A stretch of DNA of 64,000 nucleotides from Bacillota bacterium (GCA_023399055.1 JAEWQV010000016.1:496001-560000); one strand, 5' to 3'. Shown: positions 15,735 through 25,964, counted from the stretch's first letter. Translations and numbers: made by a program. Notes: generated by a model from the sequence alone, not told the origin.

Positions 15735-16442
15735 ATGAAGTTTGTAATATGCGAGGACGACCCTGCTTGTTGGCAATTTATGAAGGCAATGCTTATCCAA
15801 TGGGGGCAGTTAAGGGGAGAAACAGCTACAGTAATGACTTATTTCTCTGCGGAGGAGCTCCTTTTTAAACAAAAGGAATGGTCAGATGCCGATGGATTAA
15901 TCTTGGATATTGAATTAAAAGGAATGAACGGGATGGAACTAGCCAAAAAAGTGAGGGAAAAGGACGAACATATCCCTATACTTTTTGCAACGGCATATGA
16001 ACAATATGTTTTTGAAGGCTATGAGGTAGGAGCTGTATCCTATCTGATGAAACCACTGCAGCAGGAGAAATTATATTTGGCTCTTGACCGGATGAGGGAA
16101 CAGTCCCGACGGAATGCAGAGGTTCTGTTAACAAATGCAGGGGACGAAAATGCAAAGGTTTATTTGAATGAGGTCATGTATATTGAAAGCTATGGTCATT
16201 ATACTGTTATTCATACCAAAGAGGAAACGGTTGAAACTAGACGTAGTATTGGTGAATTGCAGACAGCTTTAGCAGATAAGTATTTCTATATGCCTCATCG
16301 ATCTTATCTGGTCAACATTTCTCGTATCCGCAAGATTACGAAACAGTTGATCGTAATGGATAATGGAAAGGAACTTCCAATAGCCAGAGGTAAATGGGAA
16401 GCAGTAAATAAGGCGTATTTATATTATTATCGAAGAAATTAA
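15735..16442 (+). CDS. LytTR-family response regulator
   Basis: 235 residues. Receiver domain with Glu7-Asp8-Asp9, phospho-acceptor Asp58 (LILDIELKGMNG) and Lys near 105 (LMKPL). The C-terminal LytTR domain starts near 135 (YIESYGHYTVIHTKEE) and has MPHRSYLVNISRI. AGGAG ribosome site. It is 12 nt upstream of a GHKL sensor kinase gene and upstream of two ABC transporter genes; this order is common in peptide-exporter or peptide-resistance loci controlled by a quorum-type signal. Confidence 0.92.
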   Translation: MKFVICEDDPACWQFMKAMLIQWGQLRGETATVMTYFSAEELLFKQKEWSDADGLILDIELKGMNGMELAKKVREKDEHIPILFATAYEQYVFEGYEVGAVSYLMKPLQQEKLYLALDRMREQSRRNAEVLLTNAGDENAKVYLNEVMYIESYGHYTVIHTKEETVETRRSIGELQTALADKYFYMPHRSYLVNISRIRKITKQLIVMDNGKELPIARGKWEAVNKAYLYYYRRN

Positions 16443-16454
16443 CGGAGTACAGAA

Positions 16455-17666
16455 ATGGATTTAATTGGACTGGGAGTATTTGCCCTGGTGTTAGTCGGAT
16501 ATCAACATTATGTGTTTGTAACCGGTAGCATCTGTGAGGGAAAAAGTAAAAATATTGTGCATCTATTCCTGACTTTTCTCCTTCTTGGGCTAAGCTACTA
16601 TTTTAATCAGCTATCGTTAGGAGTGATACTAATTTCACTGGAAACGGTACTTTTTGTATACTTTTTTGCTAATCAAAAATTTATTGAGATATGGTGGAAA
16701 ATGTTGCTGCCAGGGATTTTTATGCTTCTATGCAGCCTAAGTTTAACCTGGAAGGGATATTTTAATCCTGTGGTTGTAATAATTCTATATTGCTTCTTCC
16801 TTTTTCTACTGTTGAGTATAAGGAGAGGACAATTACGGGTTAGTAGTCTATTGATTGTATTTTCAATTTACGCAATACTACAGGCAGCAGAGCTGGTTCT
16901 GACCGGATATAGTGAAATATTAAATATAAGTGAGATAATTATAACAGGCATTCATGTTGTTATATTTCTGTTAGCACTCTTGATATTTCTTCTTTTAGAG
17001 TTGGTATTAAGAAGCTACGAATTAAACTATCAGAAGGCAATCAGAGATATTCAGGAGGAACTGCTACAGAGGCAGTTTGGAGAGATCAGTAATATCTATC
17101 TAAATATGAGAGGGTGGCGACATGATTATCACAATCATATCCAGGCTCTGAAAGCCAATCTGGACAATGGACAGGCACAGAAAGCCAGAGAGTATCTTAA
17201 TCAGATTGAGCACGAATTAGACAAAGTGGATACCTTTGTGAAATCAGGGAATATGATGGTGGATGCTATATTAAACAGTAAGCTAACCTTAGCGATGAAA
17301 CAGAATATAAAAATAAATTGCGACGCCTATTTGCCCCAAGAGTTGTTCTTAACTGACGTAGATCTCTGCACTATACTTGGTAATGTTCTGGATAATGCTT
17401 TGGAAAGCTGCGGAAAAATTCCGGAAACAAAGCGATTCATTCGCATCTATATAGCAATGGTAAAAGAGCAATTCTATCTGTCTGTACAGAACGGGTCAAA
17501 AGAAGTCATTGGCTTTGAGCAGCAGAACTTTATAACCACCAAAAGAGGTAATCATGGACTAGGAATGAAACGTGTGGCTGCTGTGGTAGACCGTTGGGGA
17601 GGTTATCTTAATTTGAATCAGGAAACCGGAGTATTTGCAACAGAGATTACTATTCCTAAGCCATAA
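16455..17666 (+). CDS. GHKL-type sensor histidine kinase
   Basis: 403 residues. About six membrane helices in the first 185 residues, then phospho-acceptor motif RHDYHNH (His223), N-box NVLDNALESC (near 310) and G-box GNHGLGMKRV (near 365). AgrC/VirS-like. A GGAG ribosome site precedes the ATG. Cognate to the LytTR regulator immediately upstream; a hairpin terminator at 17703 separates the pair from the ABC genes. Confidence 0.92.
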   Translation: MDLIGLGVFALVLVGYQHYVFVTGSICEGKSKNIVHLFLTFLLLGLSYYFNQLSLGVILISLETVLFVYFFANQKFIEIWWKMLLPGIFMLLCSLSLTWKGYFNPVVVIILYCFFLFLLLSIRRGQLRVSSLLIVFSIYAILQAAELVLTGYSEILNISEIIITGIHVVIFLLALLIFLLLELVLRSYELNYQKAIRDIQEELLQRQFGEISNIYLNMRGWRHDYHNHIQALKANLDNGQAQKAREYLNQIEHELDKVDTFVKSGNMMVDAILNSKLTLAMKQNIKINCDAYLPQELFLTDVDLCTILGNVLDNALESCGKIPETKRFIRIYIAMVKEQFYLSVQNGSKEVIGFEQQNFITTKRGNHGLGMKRVAAVVDRWGGYLNLNQETGVFATEITIPKP

Positions 17667-17702
17667 CCTGCGATTCGTGAAATAGAATAACAATTCGTGC
17701 AG

Positions 17703-17726
17703 AAAGCGGCCATCAGGTCGCTTTTT
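17703..17726 (+). terminator. Terminator between the two-component genes and ABC genes
   Basis: AAAGCGGCC-ATCA-GGTCGCTTTTT: an imperfect 9-bp stem followed by a short T-run. Confidence 0.7.
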
Positions 17727-17777
17727 ATGATTTAATAAAGCCATACTTAGTTTCATAATAATTATAAAGGAGTAATC

Positions 17778-19616
17778 ATGGAACAGAAGAAAATAAACTA
17801 TTCCATAGGGAGCAATTTCACCTGGGGTACAAAATTGTATGAAGAATTTATGGGTAAAAAATATCATGTGACAGATGGATTTACTGTGATGCTGGGTATT
17901 GTAGCACCATTTATAGGTATGGCATTTCCAAGCGTTACCATCTGGTTCCTTCAGAGTGGTTACTATACTGGAAGAATAATACTTAGTGTTCTAATCTATG
18001 CACTTAGTATGAAATTACTGACAGTTAGTCTGGCGAGTCTTGTGAATAAGCAACAGATGAATTATTTTATGGGCAGGATATCAGTGGTGACGCCAATTAA
18101 TAATCAATTACTTTCCATGGACTACGAAAGGATGGAAAGTAAGGATGGACAGCAAAAGAGCCAGGCAGCTGTTAATTGTGTATTTCGGGGAAATGAATAT
18201 GGAATTGAGAAGTTCTTAAAACAATTTCCTATGTTGGTGCAAAATGGGATAGGATTTATCCTTTATTCTTTTCTGGTAATTCAAATCAGTCCTTGGGTTT
18301 TTCTATATATGGCTGTATCCGCACTCCTAATAAGCGGCCTAAGCCTAAGACAGGGAAGACATGAAGACCGTACGAGAGAGTTTGCAGAAGGGTTGTACAA
18401 GCAAAGAAAGAAAGCCTTGGAAGAGACGTTTGAATTAAGTGCGAGGAATGATATTATTCTTTATCAGGCAAAAAACTGGTTGTTAATTAAACTTTACCGA
18501 ATCAGTGATGGTATTCTTAAGTTTTATCAGCGATACTTTCGAATTAAAGAAACAGGTTTGATTAGCATGGCAGTATTAAATTTCATCAGGGATGCAATTG
18601 TATATATAATCCTTATCCAGCAAATATCCAGAGCAGAGCTAACAGTCAGTGAACTACTATTGTACGTTGGTACAATTGCTGGGTATAGTGCTTGGGTAAG
18701 TGGAATCGTGGAAGCAATTCAGCAGATGATTCTGCAGAACCATACAGTGTCCGATTTTAGGAATTTCCTTGCATTCGCAGAACAGAAGGAGTATAAAGAG
18801 GTGCCAGAATTCACTGCAATTCAGGGTAAACGCCATGAACTTAGGTTGGAGGATGTGTGCTATCGTTATGAGGATGGAGTGAAGGATACCATATCTCATG
18901 TGAATCTTACCATCCGTCCGAGCGAAAAAATAGCACTGGTAGGATCGAACGGAGCTGGTAAATCTACATTAGTAAAACTGATTACAGGATTATATCAACC
19001 AACTTCAGGTAAAATCTATTTAGATGGGGTGGATATAGCAAATGTTTCAAAAGAGCAGTACTATAAAGAATTTGCGGCTGTATTCCAGGATGCAAAAGTA
19101 TTTGCCTGTTCAGTGGCACAAAATGTAAGCTGCTCTATGGAATTTGACAAGGATTTGGTGAAGGATAGTCTAACGAAGGCAGGTTTATGGAAGAAAGTGG
19201 AGTCTTTGCCGTTGGGGGTTGATACAATGATGACCAAGAATCTTTCATCGGATGGAATAGAATTTTCCGGTGGTGAGACACAGAAATTAATGTTGGCGCG
19301 GGCATTGTATCGTAATGCACCGGTATTAATACTGGATGAACCAACCGCGGCACTTGACCCGATAGCAGAAAGTAGAATGTATGAAACCTATCATGCTTTC
19401 GGAACCAATAAAACAGGTATATTTATCTCTCACAGATTAAGTAGCACCAGGTTTTGTGACAGGGTTTGCTTTCTTAAGGATGGAAAAATAACAGAAACAG
19501 GTACACATGAAACATTAATTGAGGAGCAGGGGGATTATGCTGAAATGTTTCGGATTCAGGCACAATACTATAAAGAAAACTACACCAGGAGGGAAGGTGA
19601 AGTAGTCTATGAATAA
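17778..19616 (+). CDS. ABC exporter half-transporter (membrane domain plus ATPase), first subunit
   Basis: 612 residues. The N-terminal 330 residues contain about six membrane helices of exporter type; the C-terminal ATPase has Walker A (LVGSNGAGKST, near 390), signature FSGGETQKL and Walker B LILDEPTAALDP. The signature is SGGET rather than the canonical SGGQ. The AAAGGAG ribosome site fits the ATG at 17778. The stop overlaps the next gene, an equivalent half-transporter, by 8 nt: the two probably form a heterodimer exporting a peptide or lipid. Control by the upstream two-component system is inferred. Confidence 0.9.
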   Translation: MEQKKINYSIGSNFTWGTKLYEEFMGKKYHVTDGFTVMLGIVAPFIGMAFPSVTIWFLQSGYYTGRIILSVLIYALSMKLLTVSLASLVNKQQMNYFMGRISVVTPINNQLLSMDYERMESKDGQQKSQAAVNCVFRGNEYGIEKFLKQFPMLVQNGIGFILYSFLVIQISPWVFLYMAVSALLISGLSLRQGRHEDRTREFAEGLYKQRKKALEETFELSARNDIILYQAKNWLLIKLYRISDGILKFYQRYFRIKETGLISMAVLNFIRDAIVYIILIQQISRAELTVSELLLYVGTIAGYSAWVSGIVEAIQQMILQNHTVSDFRNFLAFAEQKEYKEVPEFTAIQGKRHELRLEDVCYRYEDGVKDTISHVNLTIRPSEKIALVGSNGAGKSTLVKLITGLYQPTSGKIYLDGVDIANVSKEQYYKEFAAVFQDAKVFACSVAQNVSCSMEFDKDLVKDSLTKAGLWKKVESLPLGVDTMMTKNLSSDGIEFSGGETQKLMLARALYRNAPVLILDEPTAALDPIAESRMYETYHAFGTNKTGIFISHRLSSTRFCDRVCFLKDGKITETGTHETLIEEQGDYAEMFRIQAQYYKENYTRREGEVVYE

Positions 19617-21459
19617 CGGAAAAGATAAATTTTTAGAGACTCATAGAAGGGGATTTCGCCTATTAAAGGTGGTAAAAGTACTCGATCGTAATTTGATTCC
19701 TTTATTTATACTGCAGTCTGTAATTGGTGTTGTGATACCCTATGTATCCATAATCCTGTCGGCTAGAGTGATTGATCTGCTACTGATAAGCTTCTTTAAA
19801 GAAGCCACTCAAATGGCTGTAATTATGATTGGTATCCTTCTGATTACGGAACTTCTCCTGGCAGTCATCAGTTATTATACAGATGTAAGTGGCCGCATGC
19901 TTCAGGACCGATTGGAGATTTTGATTCGTAAGAAAGGGATGGAATTGGATTATCATACCATGGAGAATTCCGAAGTATTAAAGGCTCTTCGGAATGCAGA
20001 GAGCGCTGCAAAATATAACGGTGGACTAGGGTATTTAGTACGATTATATGGTGATTTATTAAAATACATTTTAAATTCTGTTACTGCAATTATACTTACA
20101 GTGTTTTTATGTATAAGTTTGCCTTCTTCAGGGGAAGCAACTTTAAAGTTATTTGCTCACCCTGCAATAACTGCGGTCTGCCTGATTATTGCCTGGTACC
20201 TGGGAATTCTATTGACGAAAAGCCAAACCAGGAGTATTAAAAAGATGGAGGATGAAATCGCTGATAAGCATTATGTTGTAGAAAACCAATTTACCTACTG
20301 GGTATTTCAGATTTTACATAATGTAGAAAGTGGAAAGACGATTCGAGTAAATGGAATGGCAGACCTACTTCTGGTAAATATCAAGAAATTCGCGAAACAA
20401 TCAATGCCTTTATATGAAGCTATGGGAGTAGCTGAAGGTAAGAGAATTCGTTCAGAGGGTCTGGAAAGCGGATTATTCACAGTTGTTGCGTATTTATTAG
20501 TATTAGTAAAGGTATTAACGCAAGCGATTACAGTGGGTTCCTTTGCCCAATATACCGGAGCACTATTACAGTTCAATCAGGCCAGCAGTAAAATAGTATG
20601 GTCAGAGAGCGAGGTAAATAGGATCGTAAAAAACCTGTTACCTCTGGCGGATTTTTTGGATCGGACAAACGAGATGAATACTGGAAGTATCCATGTAGAA
20701 AAGAGGATGGATAACGTATATGAGTTAGAATTTCATGATTTAGGCTTTCGTTATCCTGGAAACAGTGATTTCTCACTTCGCCATGTAAACGGTAAACTTA
20801 CTTTAAAGGAAAAAATGGCCGTTGTTGGACCAAATGGTGCAGGGAAAAGCACCTTTATCAAGTTGCTCTGTCGGCTATATGATCCAACGGAAGGTTATAT
20901 TTCCTTAAATGGAATTGATATTCGAAAATATGATTATAATGAATATTTGGGTTTATTTGGTGTTGTGTTTCAGAACTTTCATCTCTTTGGTGCATCCGTT
21001 GGTGAGAACGTAGCAGTGAGCCAGAAATTCAATAGCACCATATTAGAGCAATGCCTGCAGCAAGCAGGGGTCATGAATTTTATCAATAGCCTACCTAATG
21101 GGGTGGATACGGTTATTAATAAAGGAGACGATGCGGGAATTGACTTAAGCGGAGGACAGGAGCAGAAAATATCCATTGCCAGAGCACTATATAAAGATGC
21201 CCCATTTGTCATACTTGATGAACCAACAGCAGCCTTGGATCCAATCAGTGAAGCAGAAATATATGAACGATTTCATGAGATGGTAGAAGATAAAACCAGT
21301 GTCTATATCTCACATCGAATGAGTAGTTGCAGATTTTGTGATAAGATACTGGTATTTGATAAAGGAATGGTGGCAGAACAAGGTACTCATGAGCAATTGT
21401 TAGAAAATAAAGGAATCTACCACAAACTATGGAATGCCCAAGCACAGTATTATGCTTAA
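19609..21459 (+). CDS. ABC exporter half-transporter, second subunit
   Basis: 616 residues with N-terminal membrane helices (about 30-320) and a C-terminal ATPase: Walker A VVGPNGAGKST (near 405), signature LSGGQEQKISIARAL, Walker B VILDEPTAALDP, and a switch His in YISHRMSS. The first half is only distantly similar to the preceding gene, which favours a heterodimer over a recent duplication. Overlapping start and shared ending (both end in A-Q-Y-Y) show tight linkage. No precursor-peptide gene or peptidase domain is visible, so the exported substrate is open. Confidence 0.9.
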   Translation: MNNGKDKFLETHRRGFRLLKVVKVLDRNLIPLFILQSVIGVVIPYVSIILSARVIDLLLISFFKEATQMAVIMIGILLITELLLAVISYYTDVSGRMLQDRLEILIRKKGMELDYHTMENSEVLKALRNAESAAKYNGGLGYLVRLYGDLLKYILNSVTAIILTVFLCISLPSSGEATLKLFAHPAITAVCLIIAWYLGILLTKSQTRSIKKMEDEIADKHYVVENQFTYWVFQILHNVESGKTIRVNGMADLLLVNIKKFAKQSMPLYEAMGVAEGKRIRSEGLESGLFTVVAYLLVLVKVLTQAITVGSFAQYTGALLQFNQASSKIVWSESEVNRIVKNLLPLADFLDRTNEMNTGSIHVEKRMDNVYELEFHDLGFRYPGNSDFSLRHVNGKLTLKEKMAVVGPNGAGKSTFIKLLCRLYDPTEGYISLNGIDIRKYDYNEYLGLFGVVFQNFHLFGASVGENVAVSQKFNSTILEQCLQQAGVMNFINSLPNGVDTVINKGDDAGIDLSGGQEQKISIARALYKDAPFVILDEPTAALDPISEAEIYERFHEMVEDKTSVYISHRMSSCRFCDKILVFDKGMVAEQGTHEQLLENKGIYHKLWNAQAQYYA

Positions 21460-21611
21460 ACAATCGAAATTGGCTGAAGAATGAAGTAGTTTATGAGACT
21501 CTATCATTAATTATAAAACTTTTAAAATAATAGTAAAGAATTTGATAACCAAATCCATAGATATCTCACTATATATACAGAAGCTTCTAAAACTTATCTG
21601 GAGGAGAAATT

Positions 21612-23198
21612 TTGGACACAAAAGACAATTATAAAAGAATTGAAGAGGTATCAAAAACGATTTATTCCTATTCAATATCACGGACATCAAATCAACAGGA
21701 TGCAGAGGATTTATCACAGGATATTCTCCTTGAGATTATTAAATGCACTCCAAAATTAAGAAATGAAGATGCTTTTTACGGTTTTATGTGGGCTGTTGCT
21801 AATAATGTTTACAAGCAATGGCTTAGGAAAAATTCGAAAAAAGCGATGGAATGTGAATTGGTGGAGGATATGTCAGAGGCTGATGACAAATTTGAGGTCT
21901 TGTTAGAAGACAATAATGATTTGAAACTATTATGTAGAGAGATGACATTATTAAAGGACCGATACCGAAGAGCAATGCTTTTATACTATTTTGAGAATAA
22001 GTCTTGTACCGATATTTCAAAACTGATGCAGATTAGTGAAAGTATGGTGAAGCAGCTGCTTTTTAAAGCACGTAAAATATTGAAAGAGGGTATGAATATG
22101 GAAAGAAAATTTGGTGAACAAAGTTATAACCCTAAGAACCTGTTGATTAGTTATTGGGGTGAAGGTAGTGCAGACGGATTTTCTGCAATTGATACTAATA
22201 AGATTCAACAAAACATATTATTAGCTTGTTATAACGATAATTTAACGCAAGAGGAACTAAGCCTTCAAATCGGTGTTGCTCTTCCCTATTTACAAGATGA
22301 AATAAAAGAGTTAGAGAATTTAAATTTATTAGTGAAGAATGGAAGAAGATATGCATCAAACTTAGTGATATATACAAGAGAATTTAAAACGGAAGTAATG
22401 CAGAAAACCCGTGTATATAAGTATAAAATAGCACAAAAGATTGCGGATGGAATTACGGAACATGAAAAAGATATTCGTAGCACGGGATTTTACGGGTGTG
22501 ATATGAAAAGTAATATATTCCGGTGGCAGATGGTATCACTACTGATGAAACTTTTTGCTGATGAGTTAGATGAGGTCTATAAGCTAGATTATCCTAAGAC
22601 AGTATTTGGTAGGAAAGCTTTTGTATGGGGAAATGAAACTTTTAACCATATTAATCAAGAGGATATGTTAAGCGACTATAATTTTATCAACCTTCATATA
22701 CAAAATGATATTGGAGATTATCTTAGTTTTTTTGATTTTTGGGTAACGGGGATTACCGTTAATGATTTATTTAATAAGCAATCGTTTGTCAACGTTTTTA
22801 TTGATATAGCAAAAGGGAAAAGAGATAATTTTAGTGAGAATGATAAATTGATTATTACAGAGCTGTTAAAAAGAGGGTTAGTAAAACAGTCAGAAAACGG
22901 TTTTTCTGCAAATGTCCCTGTACTTACTGAAAAGCAAATGGTCAACGTACAACAAATTCTAAATGATTTACGTAAGGAAATAAAAAACATAGCGAATGAG
23001 ATGTATAATGTTCTTGTAGAGGTGTTATCGAATCATGTTCCAGTTCATTTGAAAGAATATGCTAAGAAGGTAGTACCTTTAAGACTATTGGACGAGGTAA
23101 TAAGTTCAACAATGGGAATCCTGTGCCAGCAAAAATATCTTACTTTGGGAAATTTTATGGGAGAATTCCCTTCAATTTATGTTTTATTAAAAGAATAA
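21612..23198 (+). CDS. ECF-type sigma factor with a long C-terminal extension
   Basis: 528 residues, about three times an ordinary ECF sigma factor. Residues 1-85 are sigma region 2 (DAEDLSQDILLEIIK), residues 105-155 region 4 (MQISESMVKQLLFKARKIL). The remaining 370 residues include a winged-helix-like part near 195-255 (NLTQEELSLQIGVALPYLQD) and an unrecognised helical domain. The start is TTG at 21612 behind GGAGGAG. At 22085-22098 an AGAGGG lies seven bases before an in-frame ATG at the domain junction, so the C-terminal part may also be made alone. No anti-sigma gene is adjacent; the extension may take that role. Confidence 0.8.
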   Translation: MDTKDNYKRIEEVSKTIYSYSISRTSNQQDAEDLSQDILLEIIKCTPKLRNEDAFYGFMWAVANNVYKQWLRKNSKKAMECELVEDMSEADDKFEVLLEDNNDLKLLCREMTLLKDRYRRAMLLYYFENKSCTDISKLMQISESMVKQLLFKARKILKEGMNMERKFGEQSYNPKNLLISYWGEGSADGFSAIDTNKIQQNILLACYNDNLTQEELSLQIGVALPYLQDEIKELENLNLLVKNGRRYASNLVIYTREFKTEVMQKTRVYKYKIAQKIADGITEHEKDIRSTGFYGCDMKSNIFRWQMVSLLMKLFADELDEVYKLDYPKTVFGRKAFVWGNETFNHINQEDMLSDYNFINLHIQNDIGDYLSFFDFWVTGITVNDLFNKQSFVNVFIDIAKGKRDNFSENDKLIITELLKRGLVKQSENGFSANVPVLTEKQMVNVQQILNDLRKEIKNIANEMYNVLVEVLSNHVPVHLKEYAKKVVPLRLLDEVISSTMGILCQQKYLTLGNFMGEFPSIYVLLKE

Positions 23199-23210
23199 TT
23201 GAGCGGTGTG

Positions 23211-23250
23211 AAAAAGATGGCAATCGGAAAATTTCCGCTGCCATCTTTTT
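23211..23250. terminator. Bidirectional terminator between sigma-factor and mannanase genes
   Basis: Arms AAAAAGATGGCA (23211-23222) and TGCCATCTTTTT (23239-23250) with inner complementarity CGGAAA/TTTCCG. Serves the convergent genes on both sides. Confidence 0.85.
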
Positions 23251-23298
23251 ATACAACTCATAAAACATAACTATTCGGTTATTGGACGAACATAGCAA

Positions 23299-25866
23299 CT
23301 ATTTCGGCTCAACTCCCCATACAAGACTACTGCTAAGATAGCCTGTAACCTTAGTAGAGTTGGTATACTGAGTACTTGTTGCATCAAACGAATAATCATT
23401 CGTTTGGGTATAGTTAGACCAATTTGTTTTAGAAAATCTTGCTTGAATTTCAGCACTTTGTCCAGCCTTTAGTGTACCAGCCCCGGTAGTAAAGCTTATT
23501 TCCAGATAATAGTCCGCGCCTGTAACAGAACTTGAAAGCTTGACAAATTGGGCTACTATATTAGCACTACCGATACTTGCCCAATCACACCAGAAACTCT
23601 GTGCAACTTCACCGTCAATGGTATAGTAATATCTTAGTTTAACATTACTAAGATTAATATCGGTGGTGCCGTTGTTTACCAGTTTAAATCTTGGGGATAG
23701 ACCATTTGTTGTTGCACTCGTATTTCCGTTAAAGGCTTGAATTACCAGGTTTCCAGTCACGGGAGTAGTATCAACTACATTTACGGTTAAAACTGCACTA
23801 TTACCGCTATTGAAATTAAAGGTTATGCTATTACTTCCAAGTGACAACGTAGAAAGATAGCTTTTTTGAAGAACAACCGTGGTGCCGGATACTGTGTAAT
23901 CTGTTCCTGATACCAGTGTCTTGGTACCATTTGTAATACTTGAAAGTGTTTTACCGTTTAAGGTGATAGTTACAGTGATATTTTGCTGATTGGCGGTCAC
24001 TTTATCAAAGGTAGCACTCACGGGAGTGATCGTAGCACTTGGAGTAGAATCAATTACCTTAACTGTTAACACTGGGTCAGTTCCTTTATTAAAGTCCAAA
24101 GTTAGATTGTGATTACCAACGGCTAAGGTAGATAAGTAGGATTTCTTAATCACAAGATTCGTTCCGCTTAAGGTATAATCCGTATTTGCAACTAAGGTGG
24201 TTGTTCCATTCTTAATAGAGCTTAATGTGTTACCATTTAAAGTAATTGTAATGGATTTATCAAGTTGATTATACTTATCAAATTCAACACTGGTTGGTGT
24301 AATGGTAGCACTTGGTGTGGTATCTTTCAAATTTGGCAGCTCATCCAAGGTAATGACATAACTGCTTTGATAAAGTGTAGTCAGGGTTGTAGGGTTATTA
24401 TTGGAAGAACTCGTAATAAATTCTCCATACCAAGGACAGAAATACAGCCAACCGGATTTCTCTTCTGTGAGATTTTGAAGGCTAGGAATTGTATCGTTTT
24501 CTGTCATTGCAACCATTTTCTGTGCACCGGTCAGGTCAACCAATTGATAGAAGGTAGAGGTAATGGCATCTTCATTTGGTCCGCTGGTTAAGCCGTCATT
24601 ACGGTTGTAGACGGTATTATACTTATCGAATCCTACGATATCAACCTTATCATTACCCGGATACCAGGAAGGGGAAGTACTATAGGTATAACTGTTATAG
24701 GTCCATATGAGGTTGTGTAAACCATAAGTCTGTGTTAGCTGGGTATATAACATATTCCAGAGCTGTTTATAAACAGTCGCACCCGCTTTTCCCCACCAGA
24801 ACCAGGCACCTTCGCCATTTGCGCCGCCATTGCCTTCTGCCTCATGATAAGGACGGAAGATAACAGGCACATTGTTATTCTGAAGGATTTGCAGCTGCTC
24901 TGCCAAATCTTCGATTGCCAGCATTACATACTGATATTCTTTGGTACCGGGTACCACTGCATTAGCAGTATTAAAATTTGTCTCGGTAGGCTTATAGGTA
25001 CAATCCTTCCAATCCACTGCACTTCCTAACACATAGGAAGTGAAATTCTTCGGTACATTAATATGCCAGCAGGCTGTAGCAATTCCGTTTCTGGTATTAA
25101 CCCAGTTAATCATACGATCTGTCGTACCGTCTTCCCATCCGTATAACGGATTATAGTTCATGAAATCAAAGCCTCTGATTGCCGGATACTTTCCGGTTAA
25201 ATTCTTGATAAAATCAAACTCTAATTCATAATTGCCGTTATTTCCGCTTCCGTAAATCTCTTGCTGACCAGAAATAATATTTTTGCCGTAAACCGATGTT
25301 AAATAATTCATGAGAAGCTTAGTCTCTGTAGTTGCATTGCTATCTGTTAAGACAGGACTTACATTTAAACTTGGAAGATTAGGATTGTCCACCGTAAAGG
25401 TGTCAAAATACGCATATCCCCAGCCTGACTTAATCTGTATTGTGTTGCTGCCTTGGATCAGCTTTTGAATACCAAAGTTAAAGTTTGACCAGGTAGTAGT
25501 GTATGGAAGCATATAGGAGCCTTTATTTATACCGTTTACGTATAAATATTGCAATCTGCCATCAGTACTTAACTCCTGCATATACCGAGTGGTTATGGCA
25601 TACATTCCGGTTGCCGGAACTGTTACATTAAAAGTTAATGTACCAGAGCTCTGCATCCATACAAAACCAGTGCCAGAGTAGCCGGTCTTAACTTGTCCGT
25701 AAATATTGTTCGTTACTTGAAGATCAGAGGTTAATTGTGCATTTTCACATTCGATAGTATAAAGTGGCGTAGCTGCATTAGCCGGTATAGCTGGTACTGT
25801 TGATAAACTGAATAATAGAGATGTTGCAATCAAAAACGTAGTTACCTTTTTAATTAAACGATTCAT
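23299..25866 (-). CDS. Secreted GH26 beta-mannanase with CBM35, two X2 and CBM3 modules
   Basis: 855 residues. Signal peptide (about 1-32, ending ANA). Residues 33-162 resemble a CBM35 module. Residues 175-500 are a GH26 catalytic domain: acid/base Glu342 in FRPYHEAEG and nucleophile Glu456 in MVAMTEND, with WFWWG between. Two tandem X2 (Ig-like, TITP...FDK) modules at about 518-610 and 613-705, then a CBM3 cellulose-binding module to the C-terminus (TNGLSPRFKLVNNGTT). It hydrolyses beta-1,4-mannan or glucomannan while bound to cellulose. AAAGGAG ribosome site. The promoter carries two palindromes, indicating sugar-type control. Confidence 0.93.
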   Translation of the reverse strand: MNRLIKKVTTFLIATSLLFSLSTVPAIPANAATPLYTIECENAQLTSDLQVTNNIYGQVKTGYSGTGFVWMQSSGTLTFNVTVPATGMYAITTRYMQELSTDGRLQYLYVNGINKGSYMLPYTTTWSNFNFGIQKLIQGSNTIQIKSGWGYAYFDTFTVDNPNLPSLNVSPVLTDSNATTETKLLMNYLTSVYGKNIISGQQEIYGSGNNGNYELEFDFIKNLTGKYPAIRGFDFMNYNPLYGWEDGTTDRMINWVNTRNGIATACWHINVPKNFTSYVLGSAVDWKDCTYKPTETNFNTANAVVPGTKEYQYVMLAIEDLAEQLQILQNNNVPVIFRPYHEAEGNGGANGEGAWFWWGKAGATVYKQLWNMLYTQLTQTYGLHNLIWTYNSYTYSTSPSWYPGNDKVDIVGFDKYNTVYNRNDGLTSGPNEDAITSTFYQLVDLTGAQKMVAMTENDTIPSLQNLTEEKSGWLYFCPWYGEFITSSSNNNPTTLTTLYQSSYVITLDELPNLKDTTPSATITPTSVEFDKYNQLDKSITITLNGNTLSSIKNGTTTLVANTDYTLSGTNLVIKKSYLSTLAVGNHNLTLDFNKGTDPVLTVKVIDSTPSATITPVSATFDKVTANQQNITVTITLNGKTLSSITNGTKTLVSGTDYTVSGTTVVLQKSYLSTLSLGSNSITFNFNSGNSAVLTVNVVDTTPVTGNLVIQAFNGNTSATTNGLSPRFKLVNNGTTDINLSNVKLRYYYTIDGEVAQSFWCDWASIGSANIVAQFVKLSSSVTGADYYLEISFTTGAGTLKAGQSAEIQARFSKTNWSNYTQTNDYSFDATSTQYTNSTKVTGYLSSSLVWGVEPK

Positions 25867-25909
25867 TTTAGTGCTCCTTTCTTATTATGGTTTTTAATAG
25901 TAAAATTGC

Positions 25910-25921
25910 TTAAACGTTTAA
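25910..25921. promoter_or_regulatory. LacI-family-type operator upstream of the mannanase gene
   Basis: TTAAACGTTTAA, a perfect 12-bp palindrome with central CG, typical of LacI/GalR-family operators. It lies between the predicted transcription start and the ribosome site, 44 nt from the start codon. No LacI-type regulator is encoded in the window. Confidence 0.6.
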
Positions 25922-25935
25922 CAACTTACGCAATA

Positions 25936-25964
25936 AATATAGCACTATTTACATTATTTGTAAA
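25936..25964 (-). promoter_or_regulatory. SigA-type promoter of the mannanase gene
   Basis: Minus strand: TTTACA (25959-25964), 17-nt spacer, TATATT (25936-25941). The -35 box lies inside the palindrome at 25941-25971. Confidence 0.65.
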
